From: Anaeramoeba flamelloides
Taxonomy: Eukaryota > Metamonada > Anaeramoebidae
Assembly (NCBI GenBank): GCA_027625915.1
Contig: JANTQA010000015.1
Span: forward strand, 10,259,001 to 10,323,000
DNA length: 64,000 nucleotides
Direction of reading: 5' to 3'
Below, piece after piece: positions 1-10,389 of this stretch (the stretch's first letter is position 1; each line of letters opens with the position of its first letter). The notes under the pieces are model-generated. The model ran no database searches, was not told where the DNA came from, and saw nothing but the letters and a program-made list of their open reading frames with translations. Both the position numbers and the translations under genes were made by a program.

Positions 1-1542
1 ACTTTATTTCAATAGAAAACTTCCACTGGGTTTTAATTGTGATGAAGTTTTCTATTTTTTATAATGAAAAACTATAAAAAGTTTTGAAAAGGTTCTCAGA
101 TATTTACAACTAAAATAGCTCTTTAATGAAATTATTTTTTCAATAAATCTCTCTTAAACTCATTTTCAATTTATTAACAATCTAAACTATTTTTATTATT
201 TTTAGCATACCCAAAATTTAATATATCGTATTATTTATTAAAACTATTATTTCAAATAGTTTTGACAATAACCTAAATATTTACCCATCTATTAAAAACT
301 AAATTAAAGATTTAATTCATTAATAACCCATTAGTGATACAAAATCTCAAAAGAGAAAAAAATTGAAGTGCCAAAAATTTTATTAAATTCTCAAAATGAA
401 AAAATAAAAAGTGGAAAATGAAAAAAAAAATGAATTAAAAAATAAAATAAAACTCTTTTTAAAATCTAAAAAAAAATATATTTAAAGATACATGATGAAG
501 ATTGAAAAATGGTCAAAATGGATAATATAAAAGTTATTATGGGTGTGTCAAAATGGTTGAAAAATGTTTTATAACATTATTTTATTTTTGATAAAGCTTA
601 GGAAAGACTGTATATATTAAATGATCTTAGAGACTGATTATAAACCAAAAATAAATATTTTATTAGTTTCTTGGTGTTCTATTATGAAAAAAAAAATTCT
701 TGAAGTGAATAATCAAAAATAAAATTCTGCTCTAAAAATCGAAATAGTTAACTTTTATCAATTTATAAAAAAAAATAATAAAAATTTCGCAAAACAAACA
801 AATAATTGATTAAATTCTCAACAAATTCAATTCGTAATTTTAAATCTACAAAAAATTTCACAGATTTTACCTTCAAAATACATTTGCACTTGGAGATATT
901 ATTGGTTACTGAATTGTGTGTTATATTGGAACCTTGATAAAAAAAAAAATAGTTTATTTTTTTATTTGAAACTCCATATAGAGGATTTGGGTAAACGTTT
1001 TTTTTTGATCACAGCATAATTAGGTACTACATTTTCACAAAGATTAGAGATAATTTTCATAATGGACGTGTTTATCTATTTCTGCAAATGTACAATGCCT
1101 ATCTTTGTGGAAAAATATACTAACAAAGTGATCTTGCTAGAAAGAATATGAATATGAAAACGATAATTTCTTAATTGATTTATAAGGCCTTTGATTTTAT
1201 TGATCAGTTTTGCTCTACTTTTCGATTCACAACTTACAACCCTATCTTTTGAGTTATTTGAAATTTCAAACTTCTCATAAAGATCAAATAACAAAAAAAA
1301 ATTGTTTTTTGAACTAAAAAAAAAATTTCTTTCAGGAATATTCCGTTTTTTCACTAATTTTGAAAGTTTTAGCAAAAAAACTTTTAGGTTTGTGTCTTTT
1401 CATTTTTTTTTTTATTTGTTTAGAAGGATTTTTTTGTTTTTTTCAAGTATTTTCTTCCTTTTTTTCTCTCCCTACATTAACTCAAAATTTTCTCATAAAA
1501 TATTCCAAATTTGATTGCCTCCTACGAACAAACAACAAGCAG
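1..1542. other. AT-rich non-coding stretch upstream of the bZIP gene
   Basis: A/T homopolymer-rich DNA with no convincing gene, tRNA or transposon ends. Open frames here are short and rich in Phe, Leu or Lys because they read through T or A tracts. The last 250 bases are strongly T-rich on the + strand, like the sequence before other genes here, and probably include the promoter and 5' UTR of the bZIP gene. Confidence 0.6.
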
Positions 1543-2346
1543 ATGAACAATAAAAAAGATTTTCTTCCTTTCTTTTCTTCACATTTTGAAAATGAAGAGG
1601 TCAAGATTGATGATCTTGTTTCTCTTTCTTCATTTCTTGACTCAAGTGATCTTTTCATTATGAACCAATTTAGTGCAAAATTAGAAAGTGAAAAACAAAA
1701 AGGTGAACAGATCAACTCAATTTTAAATGACAACAAGAACAATAATGGCCACAAGAAGAAAAATGAAAATAATAATTGCCAAAACTTAGACCCCAACATT
1801 AAGGGCATCCTCGACGACGATTTCTATTTACCAAAAATCAAAAACCATAAAAGAGTCTTTCTCGAAACAATTACAGTACCGCAAATATATCGAAAACGTC
1901 AGCAAAAAAACAAAAAAGAAGAAAAGTTCAAAAAAACAAGAAAACCAATTTCAAGGAAAAAAGCTCAAAAGAGCAAGAAGCCAACCCCATTTGACGATCA
2001 AAAGAATTTACTTGAAGCAATTAAAAGAAGGCAAGAACCTGTGTGGGTCAAAAACATGTCCGGGGAGACAGTAGATCTTCTTGGTGTTATGTCAAAAAAA
2101 TTGTTTAACTTGTTGACAGAAGAACAAAAAAAGAGAAGAAAAAAATTGAAAAATAGAATTAGTGCAGAAGCAAGTCGAAGCAGAGCGAAATTAAGAGTCG
2201 AAGCACTCCAATTCAAAGTAGACGATCTCAATAAACAAAACCAATTGCTTTTAAAACAAGTAGAAGATTTCCAAAATGAAAAAGTTTTAATGAGAAACGA
2301 AATTGAGAAGCTGCGTTCAATTGTTCTGAAACAAAACCAAAATTAA
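1543..2346 (+). CDS. bZIP transcription factor
   Basis: A basic leucine-zipper protein of 267 aa, expected to act in the nucleus as a dimeric DNA-binding transcription factor. The bZIP sits at the C-terminus. The basic region (about 194-214) shows the family signature N-x7-R, with Asn204 and Arg212, in the run NRISAEASRSR. The first zipper Leu follows at the canonical spacing (Leu222), and heptads continue as Leu229, Leu236, Phe243, Met250 and Leu257. Residues 115-148 are very basic and could be a second nuclear signal. The N-terminal part is low complexity, rich in Asn, Lys and Ser. The frame stays open upstream to an ATG at 1360, but those 61 residues are Phe/Leu-rich translation of T tracts, so I chose the ATG at 1543. 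The gene is a single exon ending in TAA. Family is certain; subfamily (CREB, AP-1, Maf) and target site are not. Confidence 0.85.
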   Translation: MNNKKDFLPFFSSHFENEEVKIDDLVSLSSFLDSSDLFIMNQFSAKLESEKQKGEQINSILNDNKNNNGHKKKNENNNCQNLDPNIKGILDDDFYLPKIKNHKRVFLETITVPQIYRKRQQKNKKEEKFKKTRKPISRKKAQKSKKPTPFDDQKNLLEAIKRRQEPVWVKNMSGETVDLLGVMSKKLFNLLTEEQKKRRKKLKNRISAEASRSRAKLRVEALQFKVDDLNKQNQLLLKQVEDFQNEKVLMRNEIEKLRSIVLKQNQN

Positions 2347-5300
2347 AACCAAAAACAAACTCAAAAAAAAAGAAAAAGAAAAAGAAAAGAAAAGCAATCA
2401 AAAAAAAAAAAAAAGAAAAGAAATTCTCCACTTCAATAATTTTGTACTATAAGTAAAGTAACCAATTAATTAGAATGTAACATTTCTTTTTATCAATGAT
2501 AACAAAAGCCACCAATCAGAAATATTTTGTCAAAAAGGATTCAATACAATTAAACCAAATCGGATCAATTTGGATACTATTTATTATTTTCACAAATTGA
2601 AAAAATCCTTACAGCCAAGTTATGACTAACAATGAAATTTTATCAAAAAAATGAAAATGAAATATTCTAATTGTCTGTTTTGTTTTGAAGACAATTCGAA
2701 AAAAACAGAAATCCTTTTTTAATATCTTTAATGGGAATAATAATTACATTGTAAGGATTTCTTTAATTCTTGATAGGAAAAAAAAAAAGAAAAAAAAAAA
2801 ATTATAAAATATATCCAAATTTTCAAATTTTGTTGAGCAACGAACTAATTGAATTCGCCATTTTAAGACATTACTTTTCAAAACCAAGACGATTAAAATC
2901 TTAAATACACTCTTTTATTGAAAATATGTATGATTTTATTGAATTTGTTTTCTTCTTCTTTGTTTGATTTGTATTCTTGATGTTATATACTTCTTTCGTT
3001 CTTTTCTTTTTCTTTTTACTTTTTACTTTTTTTCTTTTTTCTTTTTTCTTTTTTCTTTTTTCTTTTTACTTTTTGCTTATAACAATACAATTTTTGATTA
3101 TTAAGATATTCAAAGTTTTTGTCAATACCAATTTTTTTTATTTTATTTTTGTATTATAATACACCTACAATTATATATTTTCTTTTTATTTAATATTATT
3201 TTTGTGAATAGAATTAATTTTTAATATATATTATTAATTTATTAAATAAAAAATTTAAAAGAGATTGTTATTTTTTGATTAATACACATAAAAAGTCTCT
3301 TTTTCTTAAAAATTTTACCTTATTTTTCTTTTCTTTCTATTTATTTTTTCTTTTTTTCAATTGTTTTTTTTTTTCTTTTTTCTTTATTTTCTGTGTCTTT
3401 TATTTTTTTTTGATTTCTCATTTTTTTTTTTTTAAAGACGATCTTGAAAAAAAAAAGATCTTTGAAAAAACAAGCAAACATTCGGAAAATTGAGACTAGT
3501 TATCTTTTTGAAAGTGTATATTTATTATTAGCAAAAAACCTTCTGGTGAACCTTTTTTCAGTGTAAGTTTAGTAATAAAAAATCCAAAATACTCATTTCA
3601 AAAATTGTGATTCACCTTTTTTTTGTTTTTGGTTTTATTTTTTTCTTTTATTTCGATGAAAAATGATTACTTATAAACCATTAATGTTAAGAAAATTAAA
3701 TATAGTTGTTATTAACTCTTTGAAAAAAAGAATAAATTGAGTTTTTTTTTTCCCTTTTTGATTTTGGGGTTGTCTGGTTTTTTGGGATAAGGTTTATATT
3801 TATCATTTAGTTGATAATTGAATTCTATTATTATTCTTTTCATTATTAAAAGTAGAACATCATAAAATATATACAAATTTAATCTCTACTGATTTATTTA
3901 TTATAAAAGAAAGGGGGTATAAAAAACGAAAAATAAATACGATGATCTATCTCCTTGATAATCCCCAATTCTTTCTTTTGAATAATAAGCGACTAGAAAT
4001 TATTATAGCATTACATCACTTTTTACAATTTTTTTAAGTGAAATTATGGAGATAGTCCAAACATGGCGAAGAGAGCCAAAACTATTTTGATTATCTATTG
4101 TAGAGTTATAAATATTTGCTGTTTTGACTTTATTATTGCTTTTTTTTATATTCTTATAATAAATTTAGAGAAATAATTCTTAAATATATTTTTTATTAAA
4201 TCCAAATTGTTTTTTAAAATGATATTCCTTTTATCTCAGATACATGTACAAAAATAATAATTGAAAAATATTTCGTGATGGAGTTTTGATTTATTGAAAT
4301 TACTAGAAAAGTTGTGGATACCCCTTTATCACAAGATTTATTAAATTTAATAAATTTCTCTTCTAAAAAAATTTAATATATTTCTGATAATGTTTTGTCA
4401 CCAATTTAAAAATATTTTTTAAATTGAAATTAAAAAATTTTCATAATTGAAATAAAATTGAGTACTTTCATTTTTTGTTTATTTACATTCTTTAAATTTA
4501 TCAAATTCTTTTATGATTTTATTTTTTTGGTATTTGATTATTTCCTCAAATTTAGCTTGCTGAAAAAATTTCTTCTACTTGTTAAATTACTAAATTATTT
4601 TGAAAAAAGTAAATTGTTTCAGAAAATAATGGGTCAGTTAGTTGGCCAATAATAATTTTTTGATTTTTTTTAAAATTATTTCGTAATTCTTATGAACAAC
4701 CAATACCAATAAAAAAACTAACTATAATGTGATGTTCGATTGATCTCAAAAACTAAGCCCTGAAAAACTGGAATAGTTTTAAAAAAAAGTACCATAGAGT
4801 GAAACTCAATTTTAAATCTAAATGTTTAGAATAGATAATTTTGAAGACAACTGTGTTAGTTTTGGGGTGTTTATCTTTGGTGATTATTGAGATCTAGAAG
4901 ATTGCTTTTTCTTTTTTCAAAGTGTTTATTTTCATTGAATGGGTATTACAAAATCCTTACTTTATCACATTTATAGGGTTACAAAATATACAACATATTT
5001 GATTAGAGTCAATTAAATTGGTTTGGTACTGAAAAAGAGAACAATTTGTTTAAAAATGAATGAAATTTAAGCATTTGGGAAATATACAATAAAAAAAGAT
5101 TATATTTTTTTTTACGAATGGATTTTAGAAATTTTAATTTACTAAAAAAATTTTTTTAAACTTTGAATTTTGTAGCTAATAGATCCATAGAATTTTTTTT
5201 CTCCAGTGATCAAAATAATGCGTGAACAACGACTATATTCTGTGTTTCAAAATATTATGCGTGCTTTTTTTTCTTCGGGTTCCAAGACAACATCAAATTC

Positions 5301-7209
5301 TCAAACCAAAAGTATACCTAAGTTCAAATCGATTTTGAAAGTAAACCCCTTGTTGATAAAAGTAAAATTTAAATTGTTAATGCAATTTGTTCCAAATTTT
5401 TCATAATTTTCCCATTTTTTTTTTTATTTTTTGGTTTTTTGGTTTTTTTCGAAAATTAACTCTTTTTTTTGAGATAAATTTTTCAATTTGATACTTTATT
5501 TTTAGAATTTCTTTATAAAATAATAGAACTTTAAGAAAGAAATACAAGATTTATTTAGCTCATATTGTTGGTTTCTATTATCAGAAGAGGTATAGGTTAT
5601 AAATAACAAAAAAAAAAAAACACGCTTTGAGTTTTGAAACACGGATTATATTTTTCTGCAGGTTTTATTTTAAAAATATTAATATTTGATTATTTTATAA
5701 TTGAGATAAACATGGTTTTCCCAAAATTTCAATTTTTAATTTGAAGACACAATTAAGATCCTTTCAAGTTTATTTTTTTGTGTATTGAAAACTGAGATAT
5801 TTGAATTTTATTTTTTTTGTTATTTGAATTTTTTCAATCAGAACAAGGACAATTTAGCAAAAACTTTTTTCGTGGTAAGCCTTTCCTTGAATACGAAATA
5901 TATCTCACAAAGTAAATTGAACTTTAAGAGGTTAAGCACTCTTATATATGATTTTAGTTTTTGGTTACTCCTGTTATTTTCAGATATAAATAAGAAAAGT
6001 TTTATTTCAATTTCTAAAATATTTTACTAATTTTCGAAGATTAAACCCAAACATCTTCACAAAATATATTAAAAACAATGGCTTGAGAGATTTCATTAAA
6101 CTTTTAAAACTTTTTAAATTAATATTCGGATTTAGTAAAATAGGATTTAACTATTGCTTTAACAAATCCAAAATAAGATCTTTATTATCACTCCAAAAAA
6201 AAAAATTGTTTTGATTTCTGAAAAAGTTTAAATTCAACTATAAATACACTTTTACTTAAATTCCATGAAGGAATATCTAATCAGAAAACCATTGTCTTCA
6301 TGGTTACTCAAGGAAAAGATACATCCGAAAAAAAAAAAATTGATGTAAATTTTGACCCCTGTCAAGATCACAATCAAATTAGAAAAGTCTGATACTTTTG
6401 CTCATTTTTGGATTTCAATTCTTGATTTTAATAAAACCTCAAAATATTAACATAATAAACATATATAGGTATGTTCAAAGATAAAAAATAACCAAGTCAA
6501 TATCTTTCTTTGAAAAATAATAGTTGAAAAACAGAATAAGAAGAAAAATTTTTTTCCCTTTTAGAATTAATAGCGCTTTCTTCCAAAGAGTCGTCACTTT
6601 TGAAACAAAGACTGTTATAAAACTTGATGTACAAGTACTTTTGTCTTTGGGTCAACTCTCCATTCACTAAATTGAGAAACTTTCTTTAATTTAAAACAGG
6701 AAATACACTAATTGTATCCTATTCAAAATAAAATGTCAGAAAAAAAAGCGAAAGGTGATGAACAAAAAGAAGTCTCAAATATGATAGCAAATAATTAAAT
6801 GACACAAAAAAAGGTTTACCAAGAGCAAATTAAAAATGGAAATTTCTGAAAATAAATGTTGAATCAAGATAATATTTTTGTGTAGAATTGTCTTATTTGC
6901 TTTTTAAATTATCCTTCAAGAATCAAAATCTGAATAAAATAATAGACCCTAATCCTTAAAAATCTTGAATAGAGGTAAAATCAACTTAATTCTTGATCTT
7001 AATTAAATAAAAAAGACTAGGAAAAAAGTTTAAACAAGAACCCGAAAGATCAAATTCTTTCAATATTTGAAATCGAGAAAAAAAAACAAACTAAGTGAAC
7101 CAATGAGCTTTAATGAAACAATTTCAAGACAAGATTTCATTTTTTTTCTTTTTTTTCAAACCAATAAAAAAAAAAAATAAAATTCAAAAATCAAAAAGCC
7201 AGACAAAAA
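2347..7209. other. Intergenic stretch between bZIP and ankyrin genes
   Basis: Nearly 4.9 kb of AT-rich DNA. It holds a pyrimidine-rich tract at 2990-3075 with repeated CTTTTT units, a degraded Tc1-like element near 5204-5670 (listed separately), and otherwise nothing I can assign. A short Lys/Glu-rich frame at 6733-6795 looks mildly coding but has no splice partner. The 100 bases before 7210 are alternating T and A tracts, the likely promoter/5' UTR of the ankyrin gene. Confidence 0.5.
5204..5670. mobile_element. Degraded Tc1/mariner-like non-autonomous element, copy 1
   Basis: This stretch aligns over its length with 57059-57539. The left end begins CAGTGATCAAAATAATGCGTG and is followed about 45 bases on by a second TGCGTGC block. 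The right side carries reverse complements of the same blocks (CACGCTTTGAG, then GAAACACGG). Such direct repeats inside terminal inverted repeats are typical of many Tc1/mariner elements. The flanking TA is not preserved here and the right end is eroded, so this is the older copy. No transposase is recognisable. Confidence 0.6.
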
Positions 7210-10200
7210 ATGAAAAAAAATTTCTTGTTTAGCTTTCTTTTGGCAATTTTGATCATCAAATTAGTTTCTACTTCAAAAGAACCAGAGTTTATTCAGGCTG
7301 TCTTTAATAATGATGTTGAGAAAGTCAAGTTTTATTTAACAATTGAAAGCACCTTAGATGTGAATACGCGCTACTTGGGTTTAACTGCGCTTCATTATGC
7401 ATCTGGTTATGGGTACACACAAATGGTTGAAACCTTGATTGAATGGGGCGCTGATGTCCACTTAATTGACTCCAGGCATGGCGAGATTGCGCTGCATAAG
7501 GCAGCAGAAGGGGGCCATGTTGACGTTGCACGGACGCTGCTTTCCTCTGGATCCTTTCTTGACGTGCGTTCGGGGCAAATGGGCAATAGCCCGCTTGTCA
7601 ATGCTGTATGGTACAAGATGGATCAAGTTGCTGAATATTTGCTCTCTGAAAACGCCCTGATGTACCTAAGCGGGAAGGCGAAGGGTGCGACAGCATGGGG
7701 GAGGCTAAATTCCACAAGGGGCGCACACGATCGGCAGCAGCAAAACGAATGGATGGACACACACATGCTGCCCAAATTCCAAAGCCATCAGTCGGTTCTT
7801 GACAGCGAGCTGCAAGCACACCCATTACTGCAGGCCACCTTGGAGCATAACACAACGTGGGTTGAGGAAATCCTGGAAAAGGACGTGAGCGATTTAAATT
7901 ATCGTGCCATGCCAAGAGGCGACTGGTACGACAGCTTCACGTGCTTGATGATCTCTGTGATGAACAATGATCATGCTATAACCAAGCTGCTCTTGAATTC
8001 GAATGCGAATGTCACATTAATTGACGACTACTGGGGCATGAGTGCCTTACACCTTGCAGGGTTCAACAATTCTGTTGAAAGCTTGAACGAGATTCTCAAA
8101 GTACAGAACGACACAGACTTTATCGACCAGCAAAGCAAATGGTTTGGATTTACACCATTAAATTTTGCTGCGTTCACAGGCAGCACAGACGTTGTCCAGG
8201 CGTTGGTCAATTGCGGCTCCAATGAGACAATTAAAAACGAAATTGGTAACATGCCCCTGGACACTGCCAAATATTATAATTACACAGACATCGTCGCATT
8301 GTTGCAATCAAACTACCATTTAAGATTCATTAGGAAGAGTGATCAAAACATTAACGGCGAAAATGATAATTTATATTTAATTGTTGAGAAAAACGATTTA
8401 AAGTCCATATACGATTGGCTCACCAAGTATCATGACAATAGAAAAAAATTAAATTTAAGAAACAACCAGGGCAAAACAGCGTTAATGATCTCTGCGGGGC
8501 TCGGGTTTACACAAATGACAGAAATTTTATTAGTCAGCGGTGCGGATCCAAATTTGATTGATACAGCTAACGGCAAAACTGCATTGCACTACGCTGCTGC
8601 TTCAGGCGTTGTTGATGTTGTCTGGTCTTTGTTGAACCATGGGGCATTCCCAGATATGCACTCCGCCCAACTTGGGCATTCGCCAATAATGGTTGCATTC
8701 CTGTTTAAGCATTACTTGGTCGTTGATTTCTTAGCAACCACCCGGCAGGTTTATATTACAACAACGACCCGGTATGGAAAGACCTTAGTCGAGCTAGTTG
8801 ACCAATTTGGTGATCAATTAGCCATGAGCATGCTGAAAGAAAGAATGGCAGTCGAAATCCAAAGCGAAATAGATCGACGCAACCAATATAGCGAATCCCT
8901 CTCTTTAATCCAAGCTGCGATGGTAAATGACAGTTCGACAGTCAAGTCAATACTTGATAGCCGATTGAGCAAGGACAACATCCAGAATGGTGACGATTCC
9001 CAAATTGACGTCAATGTGCAATTGCCCTTTTATTCAACAGGTAACGATGCACACACCGCCTTGCTCGTCGCTAGTCGTGAAGGCTACACTGACGTTGTCA
9101 AAGACTTGTTACAAATCGGAAGAGCAAGATCAGATATCATTGGTGGCCTCATGAGGTCCACTTCCTTGCACAAGTCCGGATACATGGGGCATACAGATAG
9201 CTTGAAATTATTATTAGAAGACGGTAGAGGCGAAATCGATGCCCAGGGGCCTGAAAACTATTACACATGCTTACACGACTCAACTTGGCATGGGCATTTT
9301 GAAAATGTCAAATTAATAACCCAATATACAGATAATATCAATCTATTGGCACAAAATAAACATGCGCCCTTGAACCTTGCAAAAATGTTTAATTATACCG
9401 ATATCCATGACCACCTTCTAACATTAATTACCAAAACAGACCCAAAAAAATCGAGTTACATCTTGCCAAATAATGGCGACACAGATAATGATAATAATAA
9501 CAACAACGACGACAACAACAACAATGAAATAAAGGCAGGAGAAAGTTATACATTCCAAATAATTACATATGATCATAACAACACTTTAAGAAATAATGGT
9601 GGCGATCAATGGATAATCAAATCAAATAATGATCAAATCAAATTCCAAATAACAGATTTGAAAAACGGAAAATATAATGTTGAAGTTTCCAATGCATTGA
9701 AGAGTGATACCAATTTTGATATATATATTACTTTAAATAAATTGCCCTTAGCTGGCACGCCAATTAATTTAAAAGTCATACCAGGAAAAATTAATTTAGA
9801 AAAAAGCTTGCCCACATTCACTGGCCAAAATTCTGATTGCTCAAATATTGGATCCATCATTAAATTGCAAATTGTACTTTGTGATGATTACGATAATTGC
9901 TATATCCAAAAACCAACCAACTCTGATATTATTACCTTTTTGAGCGCAAATACAACTTTAATTTCAAATCTTTATCAAAATTTAGACCAACAAGAACAAG
10001 ACAAGCAATATTTCTCCAAATTTATTGTTACAACACCTGGCGTCTATTATCCTTCATTATCCATCGATAACAAAAAAATTGAAAGTAAAGATTCAATCAC
10101 AATTTGCTCTTCAAATGGCAAATGCGATCAAAAAAGTAAAAAATGTATTTGCGAAAATGATACAATCGGCCAAGCCTGCGATAATTATCCTAAGAATTAT

Positions 10201-10389
10201 GGATCCTTATCGAATACTAAAGTCGGGTTAATTATTGGAATTCCCTTTGGCGTTGTTTTTATAATCTTAATAATTATCATTTATTTTGGATTTATGAAAA
10301 AGAATAATCAGCAAAACAAGAAAAAGAAGAAAAAAATGACAATTAATGAAGAACCAATTCTTTCAAATAGTATTTCAGATTCTAATTAA
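7210..10389 (+). CDS. Secreted/type I membrane ankyrin-repeat protein with filamin-like and EGF-like domains
   Basis: A 1059-aa intronless gene. Residues 1-22 look like a cleavable signal peptide (basic start, then a Leu/Ile/Phe core). Ankyrin repeats fill about 26-365 and 386-740 with typical TALHYA, GADPNLID and GHVDVARTLL motifs. An Asp/Asn-rich linker follows (757-772). Next is a filamin/ABP280-type Ig repeat (about 774-859, ending LAGTPINLKVIPG), a second beta-rich segment (860-965), a short Cys cluster like a truncated EGF module (Cys966, 972, 979, 981, 990), a transmembrane helix (1005-1029) and a 30-residue Lys-rich tail. Several N-x-S/T sequons lie in the ankyrin part (NTT, NNS, NYT, NVT), as expected for a protein entering the ER. 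The ankyrin array is an internal duplication: blocks 27-200 and 201-370 resemble 395-560 and 565-740. Base composition changes inside the gene: 7440-9320 is clearly GC-richer than the AT-rich 3' third. Ligand and role are unknown; surface receptor or adhesion protein is inference. Confidence 0.85.
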   Translation: MKKNFLFSFLLAILIIKLVSTSKEPEFIQAVFNNDVEKVKFYLTIESTLDVNTRYLGLTALHYASGYGYTQMVETLIEWGADVHLIDSRHGEIALHKAAEGGHVDVARTLLSSGSFLDVRSGQMGNSPLVNAVWYKMDQVAEYLLSENALMYLSGKAKGATAWGRLNSTRGAHDRQQQNEWMDTHMLPKFQSHQSVLDSELQAHPLLQATLEHNTTWVEEILEKDVSDLNYRAMPRGDWYDSFTCLMISVMNNDHAITKLLLNSNANVTLIDDYWGMSALHLAGFNNSVESLNEILKVQNDTDFIDQQSKWFGFTPLNFAAFTGSTDVVQALVNCGSNETIKNEIGNMPLDTAKYYNYTDIVALLQSNYHLRFIRKSDQNINGENDNLYLIVEKNDLKSIYDWLTKYHDNRKKLNLRNNQGKTALMISAGLGFTQMTEILLVSGADPNLIDTANGKTALHYAAASGVVDVVWSLLNHGAFPDMHSAQLGHSPIMVAFLFKHYLVVDFLATTRQVYITTTTRYGKTLVELVDQFGDQLAMSMLKERMAVEIQSEIDRRNQYSESLSLIQAAMVNDSSTVKSILDSRLSKDNIQNGDDSQIDVNVQLPFYSTGNDAHTALLVASREGYTDVVKDLLQIGRARSDIIGGLMRSTSLHKSGYMGHTDSLKLLLEDGRGEIDAQGPENYYTCLHDSTWHGHFENVKLITQYTDNINLLAQNKHAPLNLAKMFNYTDIHDHLLTLITKTDPKKSSYILPNNGDTDNDNNNNNDDNNNNEIKAGESYTFQIITYDHNNTLRNNGGDQWIIKSNNDQIKFQITDLKNGKYNVEVSNALKSDTNFDIYITLNKLPLAGTPINLKVIPGKINLEKSLPTFTGQNSDCSNIGSIIKLQIVLCDDYDNCYIQKPTNSDIITFLSANTTLISNLYQNLDQQEQDKQYFSKFIVTTPGVYYPSLSIDNKKIESKDSITICSSNGKCDQKSKKCICENDTIGQACDNYPKNYGSLSNTKVGLIIGIPFGVVFIILIIIIYFGFMKKNNQQNKKKKKKMTINEEPILSNSISDSN

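Noticed and set aside
1360-1542. Upstream in-frame start adding a hydrophobic leader to the bZIP protein
   Set aside because: It would mimic a membrane-anchored bZIP, but the residues are translation of T tracts typical of leaders here; the ATG at 1543 gives a normal polar N-terminus.
2977-3493. Phe-rich frames at 2977-3159 and 3275-3493
   Set aside because: Translation of pyrimidine tracts; no conserved motif, signal or splice context.
6733-6849. Short Lys/Glu-rich frame starting MSEKKAKGDEQKE
   Set aside because: Stops after about 21 codons, with no splice signals that connect it to another exon in phase.
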